Positions 1 to 7,917 of a stretch of DNA of 53,646 nucleotides are shown in pieces; position 1 is the first letter of the stretch; each line of letters begins with the position of its first letter. A program made the translations under genes and the position numbers. The DNA comes from an uncultured Solirubrobacterales bacterium (GTDB lineage Bacteria; Actinomycetota; Thermoleophilia; Solirubrobacterales; 70-9): contig CAJAIJ010000036.1 in NCBI GenBank assembly GCA_903939845.1, positions 1-53,646 on the forward strand, written 5' to 3'. The notes under the pieces are model-generated. The model had not been told where the DNA came from, did not search any database, and was given only the letters and a program-made list of their open reading frames with translations.

Positions 1-576
1 AGGGGTGCCGGAGACGGCAAGGGCCATCTCGACGGAGGCCCCGATCAAGGCCCCCGTCTTGAGTTCGTGGAGTCGAACGAGGCCCTCGGGACCGAGGGAA
101 CTCGCGGTCACGTCCACGAACTGGCCACCGACCATCCCCTCCACGCCTGCCGCCGCCGAGAGGACCCGAATCGCCTCGAGGATCTGGGCCGGCGGCCACG
201 GGCCGACCGAGAGCAGAGCCACGGCCTCAGCGAACAGAGCATCGCCCGAGAGGATTGCAACGGCCTCACCGAACTCGACGTGGGCGGTCGGCTTTCCCCG
301 GCGCAGGTCGTCGTCGTCCATGGCGGGAAGGTCGTCGTGAACCAGAGAATAGGTGTGGACCATCTCGATCGCGGCAGCGGCCGGGAGGAACTCGTCGACG
401 GGCCTCTCCAGGGACCTGCCGGTTGCCAGACAGAGGACGGGTCTCACTCTCTTGCCCCCGGCGAGCAGTGAATACCGCATGGCGGCGCCGAGACCGATGG
501 TCTCGGGACTGCGAGAGAACTCGAGCGATTCGAGGTAACGGTCGACCTCGACGCGGAGGTCGTCCGGGTAGCTCAC
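1..576 (-). CDS. Polyprenyl (farnesyl/geranylgeranyl-type) diphosphate synthase, C-terminus off the window
   Basis: A trans-isoprenyl diphosphate synthase that condenses isopentenyl diphosphate with an allylic diphosphate in the cytoplasm. The 192 residues present contain the GGKRVRP substrate motif (about 40-46), the first aspartate-rich motif DDLPAMDD (81-88) followed by RRGKPT, and a GGQFVD segment. The second aspartate-rich motif lies beyond the window edge. The GTG start at 576-574 overlaps the xseB stop (GTGA), so the two are translationally coupled. The xseB-ispA pairing is common in bacteria, which favours a C15/C20 synthase, but chain length cannot be read from this fragment. Confidence 0.93.
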   Translation of the reverse strand, partial: MSYPDDLRVEVDRYLESLEFSRSPETIGLGAAMRYSLLAGGKRVRPVLCLATGRSLERPVDEFLPAAAAIEMVHTYSLVHDDLPAMDDDDLRRGKPTAHVEFGEAVAILSGDALFAEAVALLSVGPWPPAQILEAIRVLSAAAGVEGMVGGQFVDVTASSLGPEGLVRLHELKTGALIGASVEMALAVSGTP

Positions 577-764
577 TCTTCGCTCTCCACCCTCGCGACC
601 TCGGACTCGGTCTCCCCGACCGCTTCTTCGGTCAATCGGGCAGCCTCACCGGCGAGCTCGACCGCCCTCGCATCTTCCAGCGACTCGTCGCCGAGGGCCG
701 TCGCGATTTCCGACAGTCGGGTGGCGATCTGGCGGAGCCTCTCCGTCGGCGCCATTGCCATCAC
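573..764 (-). CDS. xseB: Exodeoxyribonuclease VII small subunit
   Basis: A 63-residue, almost wholly helical, acidic protein matching the size and helical-hairpin composition of XseB, which binds the large nuclease subunit of exonuclease VII. No xseA is in the window. The start is GTG at 764, overlapping the nusB stop as GTGA; an ATG two codons later is also possible. It sits between nusB and a polyprenyl synthase gene, a usual place for xseB. Family assignment rests on size, helicity and context because XseB has few invariant residues. Confidence 0.75.
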   Translation of the reverse strand: MMAMAPTERLRQIATRLSEIATALGDESLEDARAVELAGEAARLTEEAVGETESEVARVESEE

Positions 765-1147
765 TTGGCACCCGCCGTTCCTGCCTCGCGGGCAGCCGCC
801 CCGAGAATGCCGTTGACGAAGCCGGGCGCGTCTGTGCCGCTGTATTTCTTGGCGATCTCGACCGCCTCGTCGATCGCGACCTCATCGGGTACATCGTCCG
901 AATACTTCATCTCGAAGAGGGCCACCCGCATGATGTTCCTCTCGAGGGGGGCGATTCGATCGAGATCCCAGCCCTGGGCGTGGGTGGCGATTACGGCATC
1001 GAGTTCCTCGAGGTGTTCGAGGACTCCCTCGGCCAGCTCGCGAGTGAAGGGCGAGGCGTCGTCCAGAAGGACCTCGAGATCACGCGAGGTCACGTCCCGC
1101 TGGTAGCAGGCGAAGACGGCGTCGCGGCGCTGGTCGGATCTGCGCAT
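761..1147 (-). CDS. nusB: Transcription antitermination factor NusB
   Basis: A 128-residue all-helical RNA-binding protein that partners with NusE (ribosomal protein S10) on boxA RNA during rRNA antitermination. The start is ATG 1147, giving the typical N-terminus MRRSDQRRDAVFACYQ. The C-terminal signature DEVAIDEAVEIAKKYSG followed by GFVNGILG is diagnostic of the family. It lies in the efp-yjbQ-nusB-xseB run and couples to xseB through a GTGA overlap. In-frame codons extend upstream to 1186 but would add a non-conserved tail. Confidence 0.95.
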   Translation of the reverse strand: MRRSDQRRDAVFACYQRDVTSRDLEVLLDDASPFTRELAEGVLEHLEELDAVIATHAQGWDLDRIAPLERNIMRVALFEMKYSDDVPDEVAIDEAVEIAKKYSGTDAPGFVNGILGAAAREAGTAGAK

Positions 1148-1157
1148 CGGGTGAAGG

Positions 1158-1604
1158 TTAGTGGTCCCGGGACCGGTCGCTCCCACCGGTTCCCTCGCCC
1201 CAGATCGTCACGGTGATCCGCCGGGAACCACCGGAGTTCCTGTGCTCGCAAAGGAACAGACCCTGCCACGTCCCCAGATCGAGACGCCCCTCGGTGACCG
1301 GGACCGTCAGCTCGGTCGAGGTGATCACGGACTTGACGTGAGCCGGCATGTCGTCTGGCCCCTCAGCCGTATGGGTCCATCGGAAATCCTCGGAGACCAC
1401 ATCGTCGAGCCATGCCACGATGTCCCTGGGTACGTCCGGAGAGGCATTCTCGGTCACGGCGAGCGAGGCCGAGGTGTGCCGGATCATCAGATGAACGAGT
1501 CCGACTCGGTATTCCGCAAGCTCGGGCAGGGAGGCCTCGACCTCCGAGGTGATCGGATGGATGCCCCTCGGCCGGGGCTCCAATGCAATCTCCCTTCTGA
1601 TCAA
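1158..1604 (-). CDS. YjbQ/UPF0047 family protein
   Basis: A 148-residue YjbQ-family protein, a single beta-barrel-like domain known as UPF0047 and reported to have weak thiamine-phosphate synthase activity. Visible family hallmarks are MIRHTSASLAVTENA near residue 40 (the HTSA/ENA metal-site motif), the HVKS segment, and the C-terminal GTWQGLFLCEHR. The length fits the family (130-150). It lies 10 bases upstream of nusB and 32 bases downstream of efp on the same strand, so it is probably cotranscribed. The physiological role of the family is unsettled. Confidence 0.9.
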   Translation of the reverse strand: MIRREIALEPRPRGIHPITSEVEASLPELAEYRVGLVHLMIRHTSASLAVTENASPDVPRDIVAWLDDVVSEDFRWTHTAEGPDDMPAHVKSVITSTELTVPVTEGRLDLGTWQGLFLCEHRNSGGSRRITVTIWGEGTGGSDRSRDH

Positions 1605-1636
1605 TTGACCGGTGGAACGGATCCTGTGCGGAATGC

Positions 1637-2197
1637 TCAGGCGCGGGAGACGTATTCACCGGAGCGGGTGTCGACACGGATCAGTTCCCCCTCTTCGATG
1701 AAGAGCGGGACCTGAACCTCGACTCCGGTCTCGAGCGTGGCCGGCTTGGTCCCGCCTCCGGAGGCCGTGTCACCCTTGAGTCCCGGCTCGGTCTTCGTGA
1801 CCGTCAGGTCGATCGCGCTGGCAACCTGAACGTCGGTCGGGCTCTCATCGACGAAGAGGACATCGACTTCGTCGTTGGGTCTGACCCACCTCATCGCCTC
1901 TTCGGCGAGCGATGCGTCGAGTTCGATCTGATCGTAAGTACGGCTGTCCATGAAGACGATTGCGTCGCCGGATTCGTAGAGGAACTGCATCTTCTTCGAC
2001 TCGGTTCGTACCGGCCGGAACTTCTCGCCTGCACGGAAGGTCTTGTCGAGCACCGAACCGTCGTCGATCCGCCTCAGCTTCGTCCGAACGAAAGCCCCTC
2101 CCTTGCCTGGCTTGACGTGCTGGAACTCGAGGATCCGGAAGATCGTTCCGTCCACCTCGATATGGGTTCCGTTCTTGAACTGATTGGTCGAAATCAC
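1637..2197 (-). CDS. efp: Translation elongation factor P
   Basis: A 186-residue EF-P that enters the ribosomal E site and relieves stalling at polyproline runs. The KOW-like N-domain begins ISTNQFKNG; the functional tip loop is PGKGGAF with Lys32, and the protein closes with the usual OB-domain ending VDTRSGEYVSRA. The start chosen is GTG 2197: TACACT lies exactly 6 bases upstream, as expected of a leaderless transcript. No EpmA, EpmB or EarP modifier is visible nearby. It heads the efp-yjbQ-nusB-xseB-ispA operon and is separated from its usual partner pepP by two opposing genes. Confidence 0.97.
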   Translation of the reverse strand: MISTNQFKNGTHIEVDGTIFRILEFQHVKPGKGGAFVRTKLRRIDDGSVLDKTFRAGEKFRPVRTESKKMQFLYESGDAIVFMDSRTYDQIELDASLAEEAMRWVRPNDEVDVLFVDESPTDVQVASAIDLTVTKTEPGLKGDTASGGGTKPATLETGVEVQVPLFIEEGELIRVDTRSGEYVSRA

Positions 2198-2203
2198 GTG
2201 GCA

Positions 2204-2209
2204 AGTGTA
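2204..2209 (-). promoter_or_regulatory. -10 element of efp (leaderless)
   Basis: TACACT on the minus strand, 6 bases before the GTG start of efp. This puts +1 at or within one base of the start codon. No convincing -35 hexamer is visible. Confidence 0.6.
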
Positions 2210-2244
2210 AGCAGAACCCGACCAACGCCGACTTGCCACTGCGG

Positions 2245-2250
2245 TAATAC
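2245..2250 (+). promoter_or_regulatory. Probable -10 element of the M42 peptidase gene
   Basis: TAATAC ends 7 bases before the ATG at 2258, the same geometry as the other leaderless starts here. The last base is C rather than the usual T. It lies back to back with the efp promoter. Confidence 0.4.
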
Positions 2251-2257
2251 TGGGGCC

Positions 2258-3343
2258 ATGACCGACGAGAGACCCGAGTCCGAAGAGATCCTGGAAACCC
2301 CCCGACTGCTCGAAGACCTGTTGCGGTCGAACGGACCGTCCGGCTACGAGGCCGAGGCGGCTTCGGTCTGGCGTGAGGCGGCGTCGTTCGCCGATCTCGC
2401 CACTGACGGGCTCGGCTCGAGCATCGCCACCATCGGTGGCGACGGGGAGTCGCCCCTGGTCGCGGTGGTCGGACACATCGACGAGATCGGACTCGTCGTC
2501 ACCCACATAGACGACAAGGGCTTCATCCACTTCACCAACATCGGTGGCTGGGATCCCCAGATCCTGATCGGTCAGCGGATCGTCATCTCGGGCAGGAACG
2601 GTTCCGTGGAGGGTGTCGCCGGTCGCAAGCCGATCCACCTGCTCGATCCCGAACAGCGCAAGCAGGTCGTGAAGCTCAAGGACATGCACCTCGACATCGG
2701 GGCATCGGACCGGGATGAGGCCGAAAGACACGTCTCGGTCGGCGACCCGGCCGTTATCGACACCGAGCCGGTGCGGTTGCTGGGCAACACCCTGGTTTCG
2801 AAGTCGCTCGACAACCGGGTCGGTTGTTACGTCGCTCTCGAGGCCCTGCGGAGGGTCAATGACGATGGAGGGCCTCCCGGGCGGTTCGCGGCTGTCGCCG
2901 CCGTCCAGGAGGAGATCGGTCTCTTCGGATCCAGGACTGCGGCCTTCACGGTCCGACCGGACGCTGCGGTGGCGATAGACGTGACTCACGCCACCGACGC
3001 CCCCGGGATCGACGAAACACAGATCGGCTCCCATCCGTTCGGTTCCGGACCGGCCATCGGCCGGGGTTCGACCCTCTCGCCGCGAGTCTTCGAACTGCTG
3101 CGGGATGCCGCCGAGGAGGAGGAGATCCCGTATTCGGTCGGCGCCAGCGGCAACTCGACCCACACCGACGCCGATTCGCTTCAGATTTCACGTTCGGGCA
3201 TACCGACGGGCTTGATCTCGGTACCGGTCCGATACATGCACTCGCCGGTCGAAATGCTGGATCTCAGGGACCTCGAGAACACGGTGAGGCTGGTTGCTGC
3301 GTTCGTCCGGCGGCTCGGTCCCGATACGGACCTCAGCCGCTGA
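2258..3343 (+). CDS. M42 family glutamyl/leucyl-type aminopeptidase
   Basis: A 361-residue cytosolic dinuclear-metal aminopeptidase of family M42 (FrvX/PepA/TET-like). The metal and catalytic residues are all present: HID (His73, Asp75), LDNR (Asp185), EE (Glu218-219), IDVTHATD (Asp241) and STHTDADS (His302). Members usually form large dodecameric particles that trim peptides. The start ATG 2258 follows a -10-like TAATAC by 7 bases; the conserved segment GPSGYE begins near residue 26, so nothing is missing. It is divergent from efp. Substrate preference within M42 cannot be read from sequence. Confidence 0.93.
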   Translation: MTDERPESEEILETPRLLEDLLRSNGPSGYEAEAASVWREAASFADLATDGLGSSIATIGGDGESPLVAVVGHIDEIGLVVTHIDDKGFIHFTNIGGWDPQILIGQRIVISGRNGSVEGVAGRKPIHLLDPEQRKQVVKLKDMHLDIGASDRDEAERHVSVGDPAVIDTEPVRLLGNTLVSKSLDNRVGCYVALEALRRVNDDGGPPGRFAAVAAVQEEIGLFGSRTAAFTVRPDAAVAIDVTHATDAPGIDETQIGSHPFGSGPAIGRGSTLSPRVFELLRDAAEEEEIPYSVGASGNSTHTDADSLQISRSGIPTGLISVPVRYMHSPVEMLDLRDLENTVRLVAAFVRRLGPDTDLSR

Positions 3344-3381
3344 AGTTCCTGCGGCCGCAACTCGGGCGTCCGGAGAGGGTC

Positions 3382-3387
3382 TAATAT
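3382..3387 (+). promoter_or_regulatory. Possible -10 element upstream of the secreted lipase-like gene
   Basis: TAATAT in an otherwise GC-rich 120-base gap, about 78 bases before the ATG at 3465. The -35 region is not recognisable. Confidence 0.3.
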
Positions 3388-3464
3388 GCGAGGGGTTACT
3401 TGGAGGCAGAGGGCGACCCTCGGGTCGTTCCCGTCGTGAAACGAAAAAAGGGGAACCAGAGGCA

Positions 3465-6062
3465 ATGACTTTCACTTCCGGCCGTTCCGGCATGTTCATC
3501 CCGGGCCTTATCACCGCATTGGTCGCATCACTGCTGCTCGTCGCGGGATCGATCGATGCCGCCCAGGCAAAGGTTTCGGTGAAGATCGCCACCGCCGATC
3601 AGGCCGCTCTGGTCAAGGCCGGGAAGCTGACGGTCAAGGTGACCTCCAGCGGGAAGGGCATGGTCAAGGTTGCCGGTGTCGCCAACGGGAGGGCCGACGC
3701 CTTCAAGGCCGTGACCGTGAAGTTCTCGAAGAAGGGATCGAAGACTGTTTCCCTACCGATCTCCAGCGCCGGCCGGTCGAGCCTTTCGACCTGCGGTGAC
3801 AAGCAGGTCAAGGTGACTGCCTCCGGTGGCAAGAGCGCCACCAAGAAGCTCAACAAGGGCGGACCGAACTGCCGTCCCGTCCCGCTCGGCGACGACCCGG
3901 AGCAGTGCGACTGGCTCGACCCCACGGTCTGCCTGCAGCCGTTCGCCAACGACTACTTCACGAAGAGCGACTCCTCTAGCGAGACCGGTCGCCGCCTGAA
4001 CTTCGGCGCTACCGCAGGTCCCAGGACCACTGAGGGCAACTACCTCGACGTCACCGACATGAACCGGGCCGACGGTTTCAGTCCCGGCAACCTGATCACA
4101 CTCAAGATTCCGGGACTCGATACCCCTGAGGCCTTCGAAAACAGCGGGATTGTTCCGATAACCGACCTCGGCCAGTACGACGATCCCGATCAGCCGGTGA
4201 TGGTCATCAATGCAGAGACGGGCGAACGCCATCCGATCTGGGCCGAGATCGACTCGAACCCGACCACGGTCGACCCCGGTAACGGCAGCGCTGGCGGGAT
4301 CGGCGAGGACCCGGACAACACCGAGGGCGTCAACCTGATCATCAGGCCCGCCGTCAACTGGGATCACGCGACTCGCTACATCGTCGTGCTGCGGAACCTC
4401 AAGAACGCCCAGAACCAGACGATCCAGTCTCCGATCGGGTTCCGGGTCTACCGCGACAACCTCCAGACCACCCAGAAGCCGGTCGAGGACCGTCGCGCGA
4501 AGATGAACTCGATCATCAACACCGCAGTCAACGAGGGCGGGGTCACCCGCTCGAGCCTCTACATGGCCTGGGACTTCACCGTGGCGAGCGGCGAGTCGGT
4601 CACTGGCAGGGCGCTGGAGATCCGTGATGACGCCTTCGCACGCCTCGGTGATACCGACCTCTCCGATCGGATTGTCACGGGCTCGTCTCCGAACGTGACC
4701 ATCACCCAGGTGGCCAACAACACTAACCCGAAGGTCCTGAGGAGAATCGACGGAACCATCGAGGTTCCGTGCTACCTCGACTCGGACAACTGCGCTCCGG
4801 GCGGAACCTTCCAGTTCAATGAGGCGAACGAGTTGATCATTCCGCCCAACAAGACGGCGACCTTCCCGTTCCGATGTCAGATCCCGAAGAACGCCACCGC
4901 CGCCAACCCGACCACTACGGGCACCTACGGCCACGGCCTGCTCGGTGCTCTGACCCAGGTCGGAGCGCAGGAAGAGGTCGGCCTCAGGGCCAACACGACC
5001 TGGTGTGCCGTCGACTGGGCGGGCTTCTCCGACAAGGACATCTCGACCGTTCTGGCGGCACTCAACGACATGTCCAACTTCAACAAGCTGGTCGACCGGA
5101 TGCAGCAGGGCTTCGTGAACTTCATGTACCTGCAGCGGGCACTGATCCATCCCGACGGCATGGCCGACCTGCCTGCCTTCCAGGACGGTGACGGTACGAC
5201 CGCGGGAGACTCATTGATCGACCTGAGCGCGGGTGATGAGACCCGCGGCCAGTACATGGGCATCAGCCAGGGCGGGATCATGGGCGGTGCGCTTACGGCA
5301 CTGAGCCCCGATGCCGACTACGGCGTGCTCGGAGTACCGGGGATGAACTACTCGACCCTGCTCAGGCGCTCGGTCGACTCCGACCAGTACTTCAAGAACG
5401 ACACGATCGGCCTCTACAAGTACTACCCGGACTTCGGCAACCGGATGCTCCTGCTGTCGATGGTCCAGCTGCTGTGGGATCGGGGCGAGGCGAACGGCTA
5501 CGCCCACTTCATGACCGGCGACCCGCTGCCGGACACCCCGCCCCATGAGGTTCTGATGCGGGTGGCGTTCAGCGACCACCAGGTGGCCAACGTGACTGCG
5601 GAGGTCGAGGGCCGGACCATCGGTGCAGCGATGTACGACCCGGCCCTCGTGCCAGGACGCCACTGGAGCGCCGATCCCTACTTCGGCATGGAGAGGGTCG
5701 ACGATTTCCCGTGGAGCGGTGGCAGCATGCTGGTCTACTATGACTCGGGAGGAGTCAACTTCACGGGCAAGCGCGGGGTCGGAGTCATCACTCCCCCGAA
5801 CCAGAACGTGCCGCCGAGGTCCGAATGGGGCTACGGCCGCGATCCACACTCGGACCCGAGAGCGTCCGAGGCCGGGATAACCCACGCGATCGAGTTCCTC
5901 AACGGGCCGAATCTCGATGGGCTCAACCGTGGGACCGTGAGGGGATGCCTCGCGATCACCGGGCCGGGCGGCGACCTGGTGTCCGGGATTCCCGACAGAC
6001 AGCCCGGTGACAATCACTGCTACGCCAACGGCTGGAACGGATACTCGGAAGGCGATAACTGA
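3465..6062 (+). CDS. Large secreted alpha/beta-hydrolase with virulence-factor-lipase-like N-terminal region
   Basis: 865 residues. A signal peptide (basic N-terminus, hydrophobic stretch FIPGLITALVASLLLVAG, cleavage near AQA-K at about 36) is followed by a lysine-rich beta domain (about 37-130). A region beginning QPFANDYFT then resembles the bacterial virulence-factor lipase N-terminal family, and the C-terminal hydrolase has the nucleophile elbow GISQGG (Ser601). The FSDHQVAN segment is a plausible source of the catalytic histidine. The ATG start follows AAGGGG by 10 bases. It stands alone on its strand and ends at a strong terminator. The substrate is unknown; lipase/esterase is a family inference. 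Confidence 0.8.
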   Translation: MTFTSGRSGMFIPGLITALVASLLLVAGSIDAAQAKVSVKIATADQAALVKAGKLTVKVTSSGKGMVKVAGVANGRADAFKAVTVKFSKKGSKTVSLPISSAGRSSLSTCGDKQVKVTASGGKSATKKLNKGGPNCRPVPLGDDPEQCDWLDPTVCLQPFANDYFTKSDSSSETGRRLNFGATAGPRTTEGNYLDVTDMNRADGFSPGNLITLKIPGLDTPEAFENSGIVPITDLGQYDDPDQPVMVINAETGERHPIWAEIDSNPTTVDPGNGSAGGIGEDPDNTEGVNLIIRPAVNWDHATRYIVVLRNLKNAQNQTIQSPIGFRVYRDNLQTTQKPVEDRRAKMNSIINTAVNEGGVTRSSLYMAWDFTVASGESVTGRALEIRDDAFARLGDTDLSDRIVTGSSPNVTITQVANNTNPKVLRRIDGTIEVPCYLDSDNCAPGGTFQFNEANELIIPPNKTATFPFRCQIPKNATAANPTTTGTYGHGLLGALTQVGAQEEVGLRANTTWCAVDWAGFSDKDISTVLAALNDMSNFNKLVDRMQQGFVNFMYLQRALIHPDGMADLPAFQDGDGTTAGDSLIDLSAGDETRGQYMGISQGGIMGGALTALSPDADYGVLGVPGMNYSTLLRRSVDSDQYFKNDTIGLYKYYPDFGNRMLLLSMVQLLWDRGEANGYAHFMTGDPLPDTPPHEVLMRVAFSDHQVANVTAEVEGRTIGAAMYDPALVPGRHWSADPYFGMERVDDFPWSGGSMLVYYDSGGVNFTGKRGVGVITPPNQNVPPRSEWGYGRDPHSDPRASEAGITHAIEFLNGPNLDGLNRGTVRGCLAITGPGGDLVSGIPDRQPGDNHCYANGWNGYSEGDN

Positions 6063-6082
6063 GCAGCCGTCGTCGATTCACG

Positions 6083-6114
6083 AAAAAGGCCGGGCCGGGA
6101 GGTCCGGCCTTTTT
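6083..6114 (+). terminator. Intrinsic terminator of the lipase-like gene
   Basis: Perfect 11-base stem AAAAAGGCCGG / CCGGCCTTTTT with a 10-base loop, 20 bases after the stop codon. Having A and T tracts on both flanks, it can work in either direction. Confidence 0.9.
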
Positions 6115-6198
6115 CATGCCCTCTTGCGGGACGACCCACCGGAGCTGTGTAGCCGTACGGAGCCAGATGCGGATTACCGGACCCGAATCCTTACGAGA

Positions 6199-6284
6199 AA
6201 GAGACCGGCCCCCTCAGACCGGTCTCTTCCTACCCTCTCTCCTGTAAGGCCCCTCGCCTTGTTCGGAAAAACCGTCTCTGCGAG
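6199..6284 (-). ncRNA. Candidate small RNA or pepP 3' region ending in a hairpin
   Basis: A 10-base perfect stem (AAGAGACCGG / CCGGTCTCTT, 6199-6208 with 6219-6228) is followed on the minus strand by TTTCTC, like a weak terminator. A TACGGT hexamer (6296-6291) would start a transcript near 6284, giving an RNA of about 85 bases. The simpler reading is that this hairpin ends the aroC-pepP transcript, whose last stop codon is at 6392. There is no open frame of note. The remainder of 6115-6391 holds only this hairpin and the Crp-like palindrome. Confidence 0.3.
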
Positions 6285-6311
6285 CCGGAAACCGTAACCC
6301 GTTGAACATTG

Positions 6312-6327
6312 TGTGACGGTCATCACA
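6312..6327. promoter_or_regulatory. Perfect Crp/GlxR-type palindrome TGTGA-N6-TCACA
   Basis: TGTGA, CGGTCA, TCACA matches the consensus for cAMP receptor protein and its actinobacterial relatives exactly. It lies between two convergent genes rather than upstream of either. It could regulate the candidate small RNA to its left, or be a chance match. Confidence 0.4.
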
Positions 6328-6391
6328 GAATACATGAAACATCTGCAACGTGCATCTTCGGTCGCCGGGCAGGAATCGGGCGCTGCGGGGT

Positions 6392-7468
6392 CTACTGGGT
6401 GACCGTGAGAGTCTTGGGGTGCGAGCTCAGATTGGCCTCGATCCCTTCGGATCCAACGACCACCAGATCCTCGATCCTGACCCCGAGACGTCCCGGAAGA
6501 TAGACACCGGGCTCGATCGTCACCACGTCACCCTCCACCAGGGTCTCCGTCGATCGGGGACCTATCCGGGGGTCTTCGTGGATCTCGAGTCCGACGCCGT
6601 GCCCGACGCCGTGCCCGAACCTGTCGCCCCAGCCGGCCGCCTCGATTATTTCGCGGGCAACGAGGTCGACGGCGGCGCACCCGGCCCCGGACCGGACGGC
6701 AGCCAGGGCGGCCTCATTGGCTTCGAGCACGACTTCGTAGACCTTCATCGCCTCGTCATCGAGCTCACCCGTCGCAACGGTCCTGGTGCAGTCCGAGCAA
6801 TACCCGTTGAGACGCGAGCCCATGTCGATGACCACGAGCTCTTCGGGTTCGATCCGACGGGCGCCCGGCTCGGCGTGCGGGTCGGCTCCGTTGGGTCCGG
6901 CAGCCACTATCGGCAGGAAGGACGGCTCTGCCCCTTCTTCCCTCATCCGGGACACGATCTGGCCGGCAACCTCGGCTTCGGTCCGACCGATGAGCCCGCT
7001 CTCGAACACTTCACCCAGGATCCGGTCCGACAGCTCGGCGGCCTTCGCCACCGCAGCGATCTCACTGGCATCCTTGGACCTCCGCAGACCCTCGAGCAGA
7101 TCGCCCGCTGCAACGAGCTCCACCCCGCCCCCGGCCGCGGACTCGAGTCTCGCGGCCGACCTCACGGTCAGGTGACCGTCCTCGATCCCGGTCCGCCCCG
7201 GAAGTCGCGAAGAGAGGCTCTCGACCCAGTCGCCCCGGACTATCTCGACCTCCCAGCCGGGCATTCCGTCGGCAACCCTCTCCTCGTAGCGGAAGTCAGT
7301 GAGGAAAGACCGTGAGTCAGGCCCTACGAGGCAAGCGCCGTTGGATCCGGTGAACCCTGTCAGGTATTCGACGCCTATCGGGCTGGTGATGAGAACGCAC
7401 TCGACGTCCCGCTCTGCCATCGCCTCGACCAGCCTGTCGGCCCTGGTCGAGTAGTTCGAGTCCATCAC
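6392..7468 (-). CDS. pepP: Xaa-Pro aminopeptidase/dipeptidase, M24 family
   Basis: 358 residues. An N-terminal creatinase-like domain (about 1-125, with YLTGFTGSNG) precedes the pita-bread M24 catalytic domain. The five metal ligands can be placed in VIDMGSRLNGYCSDCTRT (two Asp), FGHGVGHGVGLEIHE (His), TIEPGVYLPG (Glu) and VRIEDLV (Glu). It removes residues preceding proline. The GTG start overlaps the aroQ stop as GTGA. It is the last gene of the aro block, where pepP commonly precedes efp; here efp lies beyond two opposing genes. Confidence 0.95.
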   Translation of the reverse strand: MMDSNYSTRADRLVEAMAERDVECVLITSPIGVEYLTGFTGSNGACLVGPDSRSFLTDFRYEERVADGMPGWEVEIVRGDWVESLSSRLPGRTGIEDGHLTVRSAARLESAAGGGVELVAAGDLLEGLRRSKDASEIAAVAKAAELSDRILGEVFESGLIGRTEAEVAGQIVSRMREEGAEPSFLPIVAAGPNGADPHAEPGARRIEPEELVVIDMGSRLNGYCSDCTRTVATGELDDEAMKVYEVVLEANEAALAAVRSGAGCAAVDLVAREIIEAAGWGDRFGHGVGHGVGLEIHEDPRIGPRSTETLVEGDVVTIEPGVYLPGRLGVRIEDLVVVGSEGIEANLSSHPKTLTVTQ

Positions 7469-7917
7469 CTCGTGCCGAGAGTGTCGGCGACGACTTCGAG
7501 GGCCTCCCTGTAGCCATCGGGACCCTTGCCGGAAACGACGGCCGCCGTGAGACCGTCGAAGACGGAGACCTTCCGCCAGTCCTCGCGCGCATTGACGTCG
7601 GAGAGATGCACCTCGACCGTCGGAACAGGGTCGACCGCCAGGGCGTCCCCGATCGCCCGGCTGTAGTGGGTCCAGGCGCCGGCGTTTATGAGGGCTGCGT
7701 CAGCGGTCTCGGAAAGCCTGTGCAGGTATCCACAGAACTCGGCCTCCGAGTCGGTCTGGAAGAAGATCGGATCGAGTCCGAGCTCGCGAGCCCACCCGGA
7801 GATTCGGTACTCCAGCTCTGACAGCGAGAGCCCTCCGTAAAGCTCGGGATCGCGCTTTTCGAGCACGCCGAAGTTCACCCCGTGCAACACGGCGACTCTG
7901 TTCTTGGAATTACTCAA
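7465..7917 (-). CDS. aroQ: 3-dehydroquinate dehydratase, type II (variant N-terminus)
   Basis: 150 residues, the usual length for the dodecameric type II enzyme of the shikimate pathway. Active-site segments are present: RDPELYG (catalytic Tyr and Arg), INAGAWTHYS (Asn) and EVHLSDVNARE (His, Arg). The N-terminal signature, normally close to LNGPNLNLLG, reads LHGVNFGVLE, so the first active-site loop is divergent. The start is TTG 7917, overlapping the aroKB stop (TTGA). It lies exactly where aroQ is expected, after aroB and before pepP. Confidence 0.9.
   Translation of the reverse strand: MSNSKNRVAVLHGVNFGVLEKRDPELYGGLSLSELEYRISGWARELGLDPIFFQTDSEAEFCGYLHRLSETADAALINAGAWTHYSRAIGDALAVDPVPTVEVHLSDVNAREDWRKVSVFDGLTAAVVSGKGPDGYREALEVVADTLGTR

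Noticed and set aside
3753-5150. Long minus-strand open frame opposite the secreted lipase-like gene
   Set aside because: Antisense of a well-supported gene; the composition is an artefact of high-GC codon third positions and no domain is seen.
6312-6327. Rex operator
   Set aside because: The inner bases are C and A at the positions where Rex sites need A and T (TGTGAA-N4-TTCACA); it fits the Crp consensus instead.
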